The notes below the pieces were generated by a model. It saw only the letters and a list, made by a program, of their open reading frames with translations, was not told the DNA's origin and did not search any database. A DNA stretch of 12,374 nucleotides from DASYZQ01 sp035946175. Lineage in GTDB: Bacteria > Patescibacteriota > Saccharimonadia > Saccharimonadales > UBA4665. This document shows, one piece after another, positions 12,031 to 12,374 of the stretch (positions are counted from its first letter, which is position 1; each line of letters starts with the position of its first letter). A program made the position numbers and the translations under genes. The DNA is taken from positions 1 to 12,374 of the forward strand of contig DASYZQ010000046.1 of NCBI GenBank assembly GCA_035946175.1, written 5' to 3'.

Positions 12031-12374
12031 TTCTTGACGCGCCTGTATTTTGCCTATTGGGGTGCTGTCAGACTATTATGCTCGCGTTAAGGCTATTTTA
12101 ATTTCCGCCAACCTCTTGCTCGATTATTATTTGCAACTGGCCTAACGATATTTTTAAAGGCGCTTTCGTTAACTGCTTGGGCAATATAGATTTGAATTGC
12201 TCTGGCTGTTTTGTTTCCTTTACCTTGATTAATATTAGACCTGCTCCCCAATAACCTGCACACAGATACACTATTCGCCTAAAGGGAATCCTCTGTTATG
12301 CGTTCGGTTCAAGCTGCCCGTATGCCAAATGGTAGTTCCACAGTCCTGCAGTTGTTCGCATAACCCGGTCATCG
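12031..12374. other. Right-edge stretch without a confident gene
   Basis: Nothing certain. On the minus strand a 57-codon frame with a GTG start at 12271, an AGG 6 bases before it, and a stop ending at 12098 reads VYLCAGYWGAGLILIKVKE and later ISLGQLQIIIEQE. The same frame upstream, beyond one TAA, starts with ATG at 12361 (MRTTAGLWNYHLAYGQLE). This may be a small or broken gene entering from the right edge. Another minus frame is open over part of the same bases, so the choice is not clear. An 8-base inverted repeat, GTTATGCG (12295-12302) and CGCATAAC (12357-12364), encloses about 54 bases. Confidence 0.2.

Noticed and set aside
12295..12364. GTTATGCG/CGCATAAC pair resembling an integron attC site
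   Set aside because: The boxes do not fit the RYYYAAC/GTTRRRY core well and no integrase or cassette array is present.
1..12374. CRISPR array, phage module or secretion operon
   Set aside because: No regularly spaced direct repeats, cas-like proteins, phage structural genes or secretion components are seen on either strand.

Overview
The window looks like a piece of a small-genome Patescibacteria (CPR) chromosome, most probably a Saccharibacteria (TM7)-type organism. This is inferred from gene style, not from a marker gene. The hints are mid-range GC, standard code with TGA as stop, many lineage-style hypothetical proteins, proteins that begin with a short basic leader plus 'GFAH/GFSV' and a hydrophobic helix (type IV pilin style), and several genes whose -10 box sits only 6-8 bases before the start codon, which suggests leaderless mRNAs. 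No rRNA, ribosomal protein or core metabolic operon is present, so this is an accessory region.

Layout. 1-272: a hairpin-rich stretch, an extended -10 promoter and a tRNA-Arg(TCT) with encoded CCA but a poorly paired anticodon stem. 312-737: a small hypothetical protein whose promoter starts 4 bases after the tRNA. 857-1410 (minus): a Phd/YefM antitoxin - RelE/ParE toxin pair with a good promoter. 1608-2870: a membrane-anchored exported protein with a degenerate M23-peptidase-like lobe. 2984-4027 (minus): a hypothetical cytoplasmic protein. 4400-5632: a secreted seven-Asp-box beta-propeller with regularly repeated cysteine pairs. 5806-6628: a decayed IS200/IS605-type transposase joined to the C-terminal remnant of a BrnT-like toxin, followed by its intact ribbon-helix-helix antitoxin. 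6881-7618 (minus): a TauE/SafE (TSUP) permease. 7775-8347: a stand-alone PAS protein with a helical tail. 8653-9060: a pseudopilin-like exported protein. 9254-10448 (minus): two Nudix hydrolases in the same direction, the distal one apparently frameshifted at its C-terminus. 10645-12030: a large hypothetical protein. 12031-12374: no convincing gene.

How the parts relate. There is no single long operon; most genes are monocistronic with their own promoters. The supported functional units are the ParE/Phd pair, the broken toxin with its surviving antitoxin, and the Nudix pair (probably ADP-ribose or nucleotide-sugar clean-up). Three exported proteins (1608, 4400, 8653) suggest investment in surface structures. 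A roughly 50-base intergenic sequence recurs in two divergent promoter regions, with a shorter third copy in another. The most useful second-look items are the repeated leaderless promoter architecture, the transposon-toxin scar, the intergenic repeat, the frameshifted Nudix gene and the unusual tRNA.
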